Below, in pieces: positions 47,714 through 58,106 of a stretch of 64,000 bases of DNA. Position numbers and translations under genes: made by a program. Source of the stretch: Stomoxys calcitrans (Eukaryota > Arthropoda > Insecta > Diptera > Muscidae); the NCBI RefSeq assembly GCF_963082655.1, contig NC_081556.1, positions 66,393,727-66,457,726 of the forward strand, read 5' to 3'. Within the stretch, counting starts at the first letter, position 1, and every line of letters begins with the position of its first letter. The notes beneath the pieces were generated by a model. That model was not told where the DNA came from. It did no database searches and saw only the letters and a program-made list of their open reading frames with translations.

Positions 47714-48597
47714 TTGGGTTGCCCAAAAAGTAATTGTCGGTAATATAGTAGTAATATAGTCGGCGTTGAAAAATTTTTTCAACGGCTTGTGACTCTGTAA
47801 TTGCATTCTTTCTTCTGTCAGTTATCAGCTGTTACTTTTAGCTTGCTTTAGAAAAAAGTGCGCGAAATTTTGTTTACATTTGTTTGTTTGGCGTCAATTT
47901 TAATATGGGTACCACATGTATTGAAAGAAATTCATTTAACAAACCGAATCAACGCTTGTGATATGCACCTTAAACGCAATGAATTCGATCCGGTTTTAAA
48001 ACGAATCATAACTGGAGATGAAAAATGGATTATTTACAACAACGTTAGTCGAAAACGATCATGGTCCAAGCATGGTGAACCAGCTCAAACCACTTCAAAG
48101 GCTGATATCCACCAAAAGAAGGTTATGCTGTCTGTTTGGTGGGATTGGAAGGGTGTGGTATTTTTGAGCTGCTTCCAAGGAACCAAACGATTAATTCGGA
48201 TGTTTACTGTCAACAATTGGGCAAATTGAATACATCCATCAAAGAGAAGCGACCAGAATTGGTCAATCGTAAAGGTGTCATATTCCACCAGGACAACGCT
48301 AGACCGCACACATCTTTCGTCACTCGCCAAAAACTGAGTGAGCTTGGCTGGGAACTTTTGATACATCCACCATATAGCCCTGACCTTGCACCATCAGACT
48401 ACCATTTATTTCGATCTTTGCAGAACTCCTTAAATGGTAAAACTTTCGGCAATGGAATACTAAATTTGCCAGGAAGATGGCAAAAAGTTATCGAACAAAA
48501 TGGCAATTATATATTTGATTAAAGTTCATTCTAAGTTTTATTAAAAATGCATTTATTTTCTTTTAAAAAAACCGCAATTACTTTTTAGGCAACCCAA
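47714..48597 (+). mobile_element. mariner element, deleted (884 bp)
   Basis: TA at 47712-47713 and 48598-48599. Terminal repeats TTGGGTTGCCCAAAAAGTAA at the left and the complementary TTACTTTTTAGGCAACCCAA at the right. The reading direction of the transposase remnant is plus. A typical mariner is about 1.3 kb; this copy lacks the DNA-binding N-terminus and a stretch before the last 25 residues. Confidence 0.92.
47858..48522 (+). pseudogene. mariner transposase, catalytic region, frameshifted
   Basis: First frame: WVPHVLKE, RIITGDEKWIIYNNVSRKRS (first catalytic Asp, about 48020), KKVMLSVWWDWKGVV. A frameshift near 48165 moves to the second frame: ELLPRNQTINSDVYCQQLGK, KGVIFHQDNARPHTSF (second Asp, about 48290), then HPPYSPDLAPSDYHLFRSLQ (third Asp in the DD34D signature, 48360-48410). 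After KTFGNG it jumps to LPGRWQKVIEQNGNYIFD, the normal C-terminus, implying an internal deletion of roughly 40-45 codons. All three Asp are kept but the N-terminal HTH domain is gone. Confidence 0.88.
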
Positions 48598-48753
48598 TAG
48601 TAAAAATAAATAAAATGCTAAAACTATGCCATATCAAAACGTGAAAAACTTTTAGAATAGACTTTTTTCAAAGTTTTATGACGCCTTTGCCATATTTATT
48701 TCAAATGTGACGTCATAAACTACAGCTAAATTAAATCTTTTGGGGTTTCTCTT

Positions 48754-48935
48754 TGATGTAAAACTGGAAGTGATTGAATAAAGACAACTAGTCTATTCGA
48801 GTATTTAAAATGAAGTGAGGTGAAATTTATTAATACTATTTTTGGTATATGACAAATGAGCATAGAAAGCTAAGGCAACTAAGTTATTCTAATATAACAT
48901 GGAACAAGTATAAATATTACAGGTTCATATCAACA
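48754..48935 (-). repeat. Copia-type 3' LTR (182 bp)
   Basis: Ends 5'-TG...CA-3' on either strand (TGATGTAAAAC at 48754, ATATCAACA at 48935). Differs from the 5' LTR at five of 182 positions by eye, about 97% identity. The outer flank CTCTT (48749-48753) pairs with CTTTT (53188-53192) as a probable 5-bp target-site duplication with one change. Confidence 0.9.
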
Positions 48936-49017
48936 GTACCCCTGAACATGTAATATCCTTTTTTATATTAAAACTAATTAAATTTACATTTAAAACAAAA
49001 TAAGTAAAATAGCAAAG

Positions 49018-49572
49018 TTACTGCAAACCAAACTCTTTTGTAAACATCAATAGTTTGTTCAAAGGAACACCCTTTGTAAGCATGTCTGCAACCATTTCAT
49101 TTGTAGATACATACTGCAGTTGTATGGTGCCATCATTCAGACGTTCTCGGATGAATTTAACTCTGACGTCAATATGCTTCGTTTTGGATGAGTAGGCGTT
49201 ATTGCAAGCAACATGAATAGCACTCTTATTATCACAGTGCAAAATTATAGTTCTTGTAGGTTTAACTTCAAGTTCTTTCTCCAAACGTTTCAGCCAAATA
49301 GCCTCCTGAATGGCCGCAACCATGGACATAAATTCTGCCTCAGTTGAAGACAAAGCAACAGTTTTCTGCCTTTTAGTAGCCCATGACACAGCGCCATTTT
49401 GAAAAGTGAAAAAATATCCAGTAGTTGAACGTCTTTCATCAACGTCACTGGCCCAATCAGCGTCGCAATATCCAGTTATTTCTTGACCACGTTTTGTATA
49501 AACAATACCTCTGCCCAATGTAACGCTTAATTTTTTTACATGCTTCCCAATGCCCTTTTCCAGGATTGTCAC
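49018..49572 (-). pseudogene. Copia-type RNase H
   Basis: Reads GYCDADWASDVDERRSTTGY, FFTFQNGAVSWATKRQKTVA, LSSTEAEFMSMVAAIQEAIW, HCDNKSAIHVACNN, KTKHIDVRVKFIRERL and MVADMLTKG before the terminal stop near 49018. The catalytic Asp (CDADW), Glu (STEAEF) and Asp (HCDNKSA) are present. It is in a different frame from the RT; the shift lies near 49.53 kb in KKI(L)RYLKGT-type sequence. Confidence 0.88.
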
Positions 49573-50848
49573 AATATCTGCTTAAAACGTTGACAATATA
49601 GCAAATATCAGGTCGAGTCACATTAGCAGCATATAGCAAACAGCCGATAACTTCCATGTACGGAACATTTGACATGTATTCTTCGTCCTCCTTTGTTTTA
49701 GGACAAAACTCCTTGGAAATTTTTGTATTGCAATCTACCGGAGTTTTTGTGGGGTTACAATTGAACATTTGAAAACGCTTAAGTACATTTTGAACATACT
49801 GGGACTGATCAATTTTAATTGAATCTTTCGTTTGAGAAATTCGAATTCCCAAAATTGATGATGCTTCACCCAAATCTTTCATTTCGAAGTTCTTTTTCAA
49901 TGACGATTTAATATGTGCAATATTACTACTTTTATTTGACATTATTAAAACATCGTCTATGTAAATTGCAACATACGTTCTATTATCATTTTCAATTTTG
50001 TAGTAAATACACTGATCAGTATCGCATCGAGTGAGACTCATCTTCAACAAAACTTTGTTAATCGTTCTGCTCCATACACGGCTAGCTTGTTTTAGCCCAT
50101 ATATGGATTTTTGTAGTTTGCAATATCTTCCAGTTCCATCATTCATACCTTCGGGCTGGTCCATGTAGATTTCTTCCTTAAGTGTTCCGTTCAAAAATGC
50201 TGTAACCGCATCCATTTTATGTATTTTCAAATTATGCTTGGTAGCTAATCCAATTAAAAACCTTATGGATTCATATCTTACCACAGGATCAAAAATTTCG
50301 TTGTAGTCTACTCCTTTTTCTTGGCTATAACCTTTTGCCACCAAGCTTGCTTTTCTTCGCAATACCTTGTTATTTGCACCAATTTTCGTTTTAAAAACCC
50401 ACTTTGCAGGAATTGCTTTCTTGTCAGATGGTAAATCCGTTAAAATCCAAGTTTTATTTGCAATCAAAGTATCGTATTCTTCTTTCATAGCTTGCTTCCA
50501 TTCCTCAGAATAAGGAGAAAAAATTGCTTCAGATAAATTTGTTGGGTCATTAGACACGAACTCCAAAGCACTAAATACAAATGAACGTTTAGGCCTATTT
50601 GCTATCCTCTCAGAACGTCCAATTTGAATATTTTCAGTTACTGCTTCGGAAAGTTCCAACGATGGGATTTCAGAATGTTCGTCATTGTGTCCTGTTTCCA
50701 GCATTATGCTATCAAAGAAATCTTCTTCACTGCTTGTTGAATTATTTTCAGCATTTGGTGGTAAATCCAATATATCATTTTCTGATTCTCCAGCAATTGG
50801 CAAATCTTCTGAAGTACTTTCTATTTCTGGTTCTCTCGCCATTGGCAA
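49457..50848 (-). pseudogene. Copia-type reverse transcriptase
   Basis: A 463-codon open stretch that starts within the polyprotein. An acidic linker (DLPIAGESENDILDL) precedes the RT: AKWVFKTKIGANNKVLRRKA, LVAKGYSQEKGVDYNEIFDP, HKMDAVTAFLNGTLKEEIYM, QPEGM, YGLKQASRVW and the catalytic YIDDVLIM at about 49940-49965, then MKDLGEASSILGIRI and PYMEVIGCLLYAANVTRPDI. All RT motifs look intact (the usual VAVYVDDxL form is AIYIDDVL here). It runs out of frame about 35 codons after the last conserved block. Confidence 0.9.
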
Positions 50849-50929
50849 TTCTACTGACGTACTTTCCCCTGAATTGACACCTTCAGAATTAATCTCTTTT
50901 TACACTTCTGGAAAATACAAATTTTGATT

Positions 50930-51780
50930 TTTATTTAGAGTTTCACCAAGAAATTCGTTTTCGAAAAAAAAACACATTTCTGCTGGTAATGATTTCTTTT
51001 CTTACTGGATCAAACAGTCGATACGCCTTTGACTCTGAACTGTACCCAACTAATATACTTTCAATGGACTTTTTCGACAATTTCGACCGCTTCTGTTTTG
51101 GTACGTGAACCATAGCTTTGCAACCAAATACTCTTAAATGTTTTAATGTAGGATTTTTATTTGCCCAAGTTCCTCTGGAGTACGGGAATTTCCCCTGCAT
51201 GGAACTCGGTTTATGAGATATACAGAAGTCACAGCAGCTTCTGCCCAAAATTTTTCACTTAAACTGCTGTCGAATAACATACAACGCATCCTTTCTACCA
51301 CAGTCCTATTCATTCTTTCTGCCACCCCATTTTGTTCAGGTGTGTATGGACAGGTTTTCTGGTGTTTTATTCCATGGTTCTTCAGAAAATCGGATAATCT
51401 GTTGTTTACATATTCTGTTCGTTGTCACTTGAACATTCATTTTCCACAGATTTCTTAAATTCCATAAATCTTTCAAAAACCTCTGATTTTCGTTTAATTG
51501 GGTAAACAAAAACTTTTCTGGAAAAATCATCCACAAATGTTAATAAATAACAGTTTCCCGAGAAAGATTTTTCTCTAAATGGACCAAGTAAATCAGAGTG
51601 CACCACTTCCAGTAACTCCGTAGCTCTTTCACCAGTATCTTTAAAAGAATTTCGTTTTTGTTTTCCCTCAATGCACGATACACATTGATATTTGGAGCTA
51701 ATTTCACAATTTATACCAAAACAAGCCGATTTAACACTTCGGAGATTTTCATTGCAAATGAGACCTAGTCGCCGATGCCA
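50930..51780 (-). pseudogene. Copia-type integrase, interrupted
   Basis: After a stop at about 51780 the zinc-binding region reads WHRRLGLICNENLRSVK and CVSCIEGKQ. The core has VVHSDLLGPF (first catalytic Asp, about 51600) and TFVDDFSRKVFVYPIKRKSE. A frameshift near 51.42 kb (CSSDNEQNM then stop) separates this from MAERMNRTVVERMRCMLFDS (the catalytic Glu side, about 51310), FWAEAAVTSVYLINRVPCRG and FGCKAMVHVPKQKRSK, another shift lying near 51.2 kb. The normal WHRRLGH zinc ligand His is replaced by Leu. Confidence 0.85.
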
Positions 51781-52394
51781 TTAATTTGAACTTTCATTAG
51801 CAATGAGAGCTTTTTCGTCGGAGGCAAACACATTACAGATCAGGCGATACAAACCATTGCACATAAATGCTTTCCCAATCAAATCACCTTTCTTGCTAAA
51901 AATCTGGCAAATATTTTTCTCAAAAACAACCTTATTGCCATTCTGAGTTAACTGACAAACTGACATTAAATTTGCACAAAGGTTTGGAACATACTCAAAA
52001 TTTTTAACAACTGCTTTACGTTCATTTTTTCCCAATTTTAGAGACATTTGGACATCTCCTGAAGACAAATGTTTCAGTTTGTTATTGTTAGCGACAACTA
52101 TTTCCTTGTTACGGACTTCAGTTTTATTATGCAACAGCTCATCATTATTGGTCATATGGGATGTCGCACCGGAGTCAATATACCACTCGTTCGATTTTTT
52201 ATTTCAGTTAACAGGACAGCAAACAAAACGTCACCATTATTTTTCGTTGCTTTTTTCGTATTATTTTTGTTTTTCTTTGGGCAATTTTTACTGAAGTAGG
52301 CGATTTCATTACAAGAATGACACTTAAATTTCCCATTTTTTTTTAAATTTCTTTTTAGACACCCTTTCTTTTTTACCATTGTTAAATTTCGCAT
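51781..52394 (-). pseudogene. Copia-type zinc knuckle and protease
   Basis: The nucleocapsid knuckle reads KCHSCNEIAYFSKNCPKKNK, where the CCHC His is replaced by Tyr and the preceding Gly by Ala. The protease active site is EWYIDSGATSHMTNNDELL (DSG at about 52172-52180), followed by NFEYVPNLCANLMSVCQLTQ and NGLYRLIC. The frame shifts between the knuckle and protease near 52.2 kb. Confidence 0.85.
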
Positions 52395-52924
52395 CTTGCA
52401 ACAATAGGTCCTTCACAGAATCAACAGTCAACTGCGCCTTTGAATTCTCAACTGCCATCACCAATGATTGGAATTCTTCCGGCAGCCCAGCCAACATTAG
52501 TGAAGCCGTCACCTCGTCATTGATGTTCAGACCTGCATTGTTTACCTTAATTGACGTTAAAATCATTGCACTAACGTATTCTTGCATTGAAGAAAAATCG
52601 CCAAGCTTAAGTTGCACCAACTGTTTCAACACTTCAACTTTCCGGGTTAATCCTGTGGCCTCATAAGCACGCACTTGCGAATCCCAAGCCTCTTTAGCCG
52701 TTTTAGCTTTTGCAATGTGAGCAAAATTGGAGGGTTCGATCATTAGCGTTATCTCCGCTAAAGCAAGTTTATTCGCTTCATTATCGTTGTGCCCAGTTAC
52801 GCCTTTTTCCACATCTTTCCAGCATTTCTTTATTACCAAACATGACTTCGCATGTCTTCTCCAAACATCGAAATTTTCACGTCCACATAGCCTTTCGAAT
52901 GGATAATTTTAAAGCTGAAGCCAT
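52324..52924 (-). pseudogene. Copia-type gag
   Basis: The probable start MASALKL at 52924 is followed within about 20 codons by a 1-base frameshift; the body reads CGRENFDVWRRHAKSCLVIK, KCWKDVEKG, EANKLALAEITLMIE, AKTAKEAWDSQVRAYEATGL, LKQLVQLKLGDFSSMQEYVS and LAGLPEEFQSLVMAVEN. This is the UBN2/DUF4219-type copia Gag. The main open stretch (52324-52839) begins at an internal Met. Confidence 0.87.
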
Positions 52925-52989
52925 CACGTTTGAAAAATGCACCTTATATTATTGCTGTATTTCCCGAGACAATTCTACCAAAAACAGTA

Positions 52990-53004
52990 CAAAAGGCCCA
53001 TAAC
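52990..53004 (-). promoter_or_regulatory. Copia primer-binding site
   Basis: Directly inside the 5' LTR the minus strand reads AGGTTATGGGCC. I recall Drosophila copia having GGTTATGGGCCCAG here, priming from an internal half of initiator-Met tRNA. The match ends after GGGCC (followed by TTTTG rather than CAG). Confidence 0.75.
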
Positions 53005-53005
53005 C

Positions 53006-53187
53006 TGATGTAAAAGTGGAAGTGATAGAATAAAGACAACTAGTCTATTCGAGTATTTAAAATGAAGTGAGGAAAAATTTATTAATACTATTTTTGGTAT
53101 ATGACAAATGAGCATAGAAAGCTAAGGCAACTAAGTTATTCTAATATAACATGGAACAAGTATAAATATTACAGGTTCATTTCAACA
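53006..53187 (-). repeat. Copia-type 5' LTR (182 bp)
   Basis: Same length as the 3' LTR; on the minus strand begins TGTTGAAATGAACC and ends TTTTACATCA. LTRs of 182 bp are short but within the range of copia relatives. Contains a TTTAAATACTCGAATAG stretch that may include the promoter; I cannot place it further. Confidence 0.9.
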
Positions 53188-53277
53188 CTTTTATCCCACC
53201 AATAATTATTTGGATTTTTTTTATCACTTCGTTCAAATGGTTTCTATCGCATAACAAACCAAAATTGGTATTTGCAG

Positions 53278-53540
53278 GCCTTGGATAGGGAAGCATGCCC
53301 GCTAATGACGTCCGCGTTATGATGTCCTAGGCGAACATTATAACATGCATGGGCTTCAACAAGAAAAATTTTCAGCTGCGGTAATGTTCTCTTTAATGCT
53401 GACGACATTCGTGAGATCAGTCATGTTAAACTTCTGTACATTTTGGTTTCGCTCAGCGGCACACTATGCGGACTCAGCTACAAACACGAGGTCGCTTATC
53501 ATTGAGTTAGAGACTGGAATCGGATAGCATTCTCTAAAAT
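53278..53540 (+). repeat. tRNA-headed SINE copy
   Basis: Head GATAGGGAAGCATGCCCGCT, body TTTTCAGCTGCGGTAATGTT, TAATGCTGACGACATTCGTG, GCGGACTCAGCTACAAAC, TCGCTTATCATTGAGTTAGA. The 60-codon frame in it is not a gene. Confidence 0.7.
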
Positions 53541-53751
53541 AAGAGAAATCTCTTGAACTCTAATGAGATGTTTATATTAAGAATTGCAATTTACAAGTAC
53601 ATGTCAATGAATTCCGTCATATACAAGTTTAAGCTTTATGATATAAACCTCATTGTTATTGCCGAGTCCGGATGTCTTATTGCAGACCGACTGCACTTTA
53701 GTAGAGAAGTTTTCACGGCTTATTACATATGGTAAATACCTCATAAGAGTC

Positions 53752-53852
53752 CCCAGTTGGTGGGCATAACAACCGATAAAAAATTGTTTGTGAATTTCTC
53801 GCCGGGATTTAAACCCATGCGGTCATGTTTACACCTGAGCTACGGTGGCCCC
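53752..53852 (-). repeat. Second tRNA-headed SINE type, head fragment
   Basis: On the minus strand: GGCCACCGTAGCTCAGGTGT (A box), GGGTTTAAATCCCGGCGAG (B box), then AATTTTTTATCGGTTGTTAT and GCCCACCAACTGGGG. The body differs from the other SINEs here but matches 55268-55330. Confidence 0.6.
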
Positions 53853-53944
53853 AATATTTAATCAAATAAGTAAGTAAAAAATAACTAAACAAATATAAAC
53901 GCATTCATGAATTCTATAAAAATAAAATATATGCACCGGAATCT

Positions 53945-55262
53945 TGGAATAATGATGTTGATGGAGCTTCAAACCATATATGTCATCCGGACCTGATTGA
54001 ATATTTCCGACGTTACTACAAAAAGAGGCAGTTTTTATGGTGTCTTATCAGGTCTGTATTTTCACAGCGTGCCGAAATCCTGGCAGGAGGCAAGCCCGAC
54101 AAGGCAAGTTATACGACACCAAAGGCCTACAGACCCATAAGCCTTACGTCCTTCCTACTCAAAACCATGGAAAGTATTGTGGACACCATGATAAAGATTG
54201 GGACACCACGCGAACTGCTCAAATACATACAGCATGGCCGGATGGTCGGTGGATACTGCCCTACACGCGGCTGTGCATAAAATAGAAGAATTCTTTGATG
54301 CCAAATATACCACCGATAGAGTGTATGTATCAATTCATTGACATCGAAGGGGCTTTTAACAACGTTCGGACCGACACACTGATCCAATCCTTAAACCTGT
54401 ACCGGGTGGACCCGGTCCTTAGAGACTGGATAAACCATATGCTAAGGAACAGGTGGATTAATTGTGTGTCCCATGGCATAAACATAAGGAAGAAAGTTAT
54501 CGCCACTCCTATGGGTGGCCACCATAAATGACATATTACGGAAGCTGACTGAAGAGGGACTCGAGCCCGTCTGCTATGCAAACGATGTTATAGTAGTTCT
54601 AAGGGGTAAGGATCCGAACCAGCTTTGCAGAAGGGCCGAGAAGGTCTTGCGTATGGCATATGACTGGACTAGACCCAGAGGTCTTAATGTTAACCCAAGA
54701 AAGGCTGAAATATGCCTGTCCACGAGGAAGATGAAGGTGGGCCAATTTAACGCACCACGTTTCCTCAATAAGACAATTTTGATATTTGACAAGGTCTAAT
54801 ACTTAAGTGTGATCTTGGACAGGAAACTGAATTGGAAGTGTCACATTCAGGAGCGTACTGAGAAGGAGCGTTGCGAGAAAGTACAACATAAGGACAATAC
54901 AACAGGTTCAGAGAACATGTTGTCTTGGCATAGGCGGAGCGATGACGACAACGCCCACTAGGGCACTGGAGTCTATTCTTTATATCCGACCCATTGACAT
55001 ACAGATTAAGTGTGAGGCAGCCACGGCGGCTATGAGACTTAAGGCGATGGGAGAATGGGTTGAGGATGGGAGCAGCTCATACCATCGTGGTATAATCGAG
55101 GCGACGATAGGACACCTGGAAGGAAGGGAAGAGGTTTCCGATCGGATACCTGAGATGAACCTTGAGGTCAAGCGCGAGGCACTGCTGACAGCGGCACTGT
55201 CTTGGATTGACGAAACCTTAGTATTGCCATCAGGAAAATCAAGTTAGACGGATAGATCAAAG
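53945..55262 (+). pseudogene. LOA/R1-like element relic
   Basis: Starts GGAGCTTCAAACCATA, then RT pieces: KAYRPISLTSFLLKTMESIV at about 54125, FIDIEGAFNNVRTDTLIQSL at about 54328, VDPVLRDWINHMLRNRWIN, CYANDVIVVLRGKDPNQLCR at about 54570 (YADD changed to YAND) and RGLNVNPRKAEICLSTRK. After a gap comes LRPIDIQIKCEAATAAMRLK and EVSDRIPEMNLEVKREALLT, ending at the start of RNase H (PSGKSS). The endonuclease and 3' half are absent. Confidence 0.78.
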
Positions 55263-55267
55263 CTAGA

Positions 55268-55330
55268 ACCCAGGGCATTACAAACAACCATAAAAAATTA
55301 TGTTTGTGTAATTTCTCGATGCCCAACTGT
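55268..55330 (-). repeat. SINE body fragment (second type)
   Basis: GGGCATTACAAACAACCATA and AATTTCTCGATGCCC match the body and junction of 53752-53852 with several differences. Confidence 0.45.
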
Positions 55331-55334
55331 ATTT

Positions 55335-56245
55335 AAATATAAATGGATGTTATTTCTTTCTCTTATTCATAAAGCGTTTTATCGGGAAACATAAAACTTT
55401 TTTCAGGCTTCAAAACCAAGAAAACGGAATTTTGTAACGTTCCATTCTAGTAATAATTTAACACTAGAAAAACCAAATCAGTCAAAATGACTGGTAGGAA
55501 TAATTTTATATTTAATAAATTTTTTATTTTTTGCATTTTGTAGGTATTAATAAAAATGTCAAATTTACATATAAAACATTTTTTGCCTTCACATCAAATT
55601 AGGCATTTTGACCAGCTAGGCAAAATATGTGCAAAAAAAAAAATATTCTAAGTGACAAAATTCAACTCGGTAATAACAATGAATTTAGAAAATCATAAAA
55701 AAGGTTGAACGGGATTAGGGTAATAAAAATATTAACTTATCCTTGACATATACATCAAGAAGTATATGTAAATAAATAGATATATAAAGAAATATATAAA
55801 AACGATTGGAAAGTGAATTGCAAGTATATTACACTCTTAATGTGACTAAAGAATATATTGCTATTTTTAATATTTTTTTTTTTTTAAGTGACAAAGAGAA
55901 ACTATATACAACTGTCTAATAAAATAAAACAAAATTAATTTATTCATCTAAGCAGAAAAAAGGCATTTTATATGTTGAGGTTAACTAATATTAACTAGAA
56001 ATCGCAGCAGCCTTTTTTTCAAACAGAGTGGTTTTCTATTAAGAATATGGAGATCTTTTCTTTAAAAAATAAAAAGTCGTTTTATTAAGTTGCAGCAAAC
56101 CTTAATTCATTCACATTGATTAGAGGGACTAACATCGTTGATTCTTTGGGCTTCAAATGCAAAAAACCTTGATTTTAGTCATCATTTCTTTATGTTAAGG
56201 ATTCATGATTTTTTTATTTTAAAACTACCATAAACAAGAAATAAT
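55335..56245 (-). repeat. Repeat X, copy 2 (inverted relative to copies 1 and 3)
   Basis: Reverse-complement landmarks: CATTTTGACCAGCTAGGCAA (55614), AGTGACAAAATTCAACTCGG, CTAGAAATCGCAGCAGCC (55996) and a block to about 56245 that matches 62105-62230 (GATGTTAGTCCC, AAGGTTTTTTGCATTTGAA, ATCCTTAACATAAAG in reverse). It shares more of the left side with copy 3 than copy 1 does. Confidence 0.7.
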
Positions 56246-56361
56246 CCCTCTAATTGTCAATGCCAGTGCATGTTTTCTCGGTTGGGCATCGCCGTTTTTG
56301 AGTAATTTCAAAAATAATAAATTTTGAACATACAAAGAATATTAAAACGAGAACTAAACTA

Positions 56362-56956
56362 GGAGATCGATTTATATGGGAGTATCAGGCAATAGACCGG
56401 TTCAGACCATAATAAACATAGATGTTGATGGTCATGAGAGGATCCGTCGTACAAAATTTCAGGCAATTCGGATAACAATTGCGCCCTCTAGAGGCTCAAG
56501 AAGTCAAGACCCAAGATCGGGTTATATGGCAGCTATATCAGGTTATGAACCGATTTGAAAATAATTTAGCACAGTTGTTGGATATCACAACAAAACACGT
56601 CGTGCAAAATTTCATTCCAATCGGATATGAAGTGTGCCCTTTAGAGACTCAAGACCCACGATCGGTTTATATGGCAGCTATGTCAAAACATGGACCGATA
56701 TAGCACATTTACAAACCCAACCTACCTACACTAATAAGAAGTGTTTATGCAAAATTTCAAGCGGCTAGCTTTACTCCATCGAAAGTTCGCGTGCTTTCGA
56801 TAGATAGACGGACGGGCGGACAGACGGACGGACATAAAATATCACGACGATCAAGAATATATATACTTTATGGGATCTCAGACGAATATTTCGAGTAGTA
56901 ACAAACAGAATGACGAAATTAGTACACCCCCATCCTATGGTGGAGGGTATAAAAAA
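56362..56956 (+). mobile_element. DINE-1-like element, subfamily 2, 5'-truncated
   Basis: Starts mid-monomer (GGAGATCGATTTATATGGGA), has about two and a half ~150-bp monomers, the terminal unit (GACCGATATAGCACATTT), a GACGGACGGGCGGACAGACG tract, TATATATACTTTATGGGA and the GGTGGAGGGTATAAAA end. Confidence 0.78.
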
Positions 56957-57170
56957 TCAAACAAACTAACAATCGGCGAAGCATACAAAGCAAAACATAA
57001 ACACTAGAAACAACAATAATGGATGCTCAAACGATTTACGAGAAAGCGGCGAAGCATACACGCCAAAAAAAGTCCTAAGCAGCAAGATACTCTCTTTTAG
57101 CAGCACCTTAACAAACAAGAGAAATTGTTGAAAAGTATAGATGTTCAACAAAAACACCGCGAATTTTTTC

Positions 57171-57880
57171 TATTCTGGGAGGAGTGAGAAAGTCACTTCC
57201 AAATGTTTGGAGGGCGTATACATATAAAGGGTGATTTTTTTGAGGTTAGGATTTTCATGCTTTAGTATTTGACAGATCACGTGGGATTTCAGACATGGTG
57301 TCAAAGAGAAAGATGCTCAGTATGCTTTGACATTTCATCATGAATAGACTTACTAACGAGCAACGCTTGCAAATCATTGAATTTTATTACCAAAATCAGT
57401 GTTCGGTTCGAAATGTGTTCATTCACCGTAACGTTGCGTCCAACAGCATCTTTGAAAAAATACGGTTCAATGATTTCACCAGCGTACAAACCACACCAAA
57501 CAGTGCATTTTTCGGGATGCATGGGCAGTTCTTGAACGGCTTCTGGTTGCTCTTCACTCCAAATGCGGCAATTTTGCTTATTTACGTAGCCATTCAACCA
57601 GAAATGAGCCTCATCGCTGAACGGTGAATGAACACATTTCGAACCGAACACTGATTTTGGTAATAAAATTCAATGATTTGCAAGCGTTGCTCGTTAGTAA
57701 GTCTATTCATGATGAAATGTCAAAGCATACTGAGCATCTTTCTCTTTGACACCATGTCTGAAATCCCACGTGATCTGTCAAATTCTAATGCATGAAAATC
57801 CTAACCTCAAAAAAAATCACCCTTTATATGTATACGCCCTCCAAACATTTGGAAGTGACTTTCTCACTCCTCCCAGAATA
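57171..57880. repeat. Outer palindrome around fold-back MITE copy 4
   Basis: The 54 bp left of the MITE's TA (57171-57224, beginning TATTCTGGGAGGAGTGAG) is the exact reverse complement of the 54 bp right of its TA (57827-57880). Without the MITE and one TA, the site would be a spacer-free 110-bp perfect palindrome centred on the TA target. The other three MITE copies have no such flanks. Confidence 0.95.
57227..57824. mobile_element. Fold-back mariner MITE, copy 4 (598 bp)
   Basis: TA at 57225-57226 and 57825-57826. Orientation of the centre as in copies 1 and 2. The inverted arms are longer than elsewhere (about 202 bp: 57227-57428 and 57623-57824) because the right inner boundary carries CGGTGAATGAACAC, a copy of the left inner boundary, in place of the usual AAAATTTGTCAAAATTTG. 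The arms differ from each other at two bases and one A-run length. Confidence 0.92.
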
Positions 57881-58106
57881 GTCACTTTTTAGGTCCTTTC
57901 GTATGATAGTTTGTAGAGATTTCATGATTTAAAACAACAAAATACATTACTGTCGGAATTCTATCATTTATGTTTCGCTAATTAGTTTCTCATAATCAAC
58001 TGTTTTTGCTACAAATTTAAAAATAGATTTTTTGTTGTTGTTTTAAACGCTAACTCAAAAAACACCAAACAAGAGAATGTATGTTAACTTAGCCTTCTGT
58101 AATGAA

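Larger units (their letters stand above)
48754..53187 (-). mobile_element. Ty1/copia-type LTR retrotransposon, recent but defective
   Basis: A 4434-bp element on the minus strand: 5' LTR (53006-53187), primer-binding site, gag, protease, integrase, RT, RNase H, 3' LTR (48754-48935). The domain order PR-IN-RT-RH is diagnostic of the copia superfamily. About 97% LTR identity points to fairly recent insertion, yet gag, integrase and the RT/RNase H junction are broken, so it may have moved in trans or decayed quickly. It lies upstream of the Elk exon at 35.5 kb on the same strand. Confidence 0.92.
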
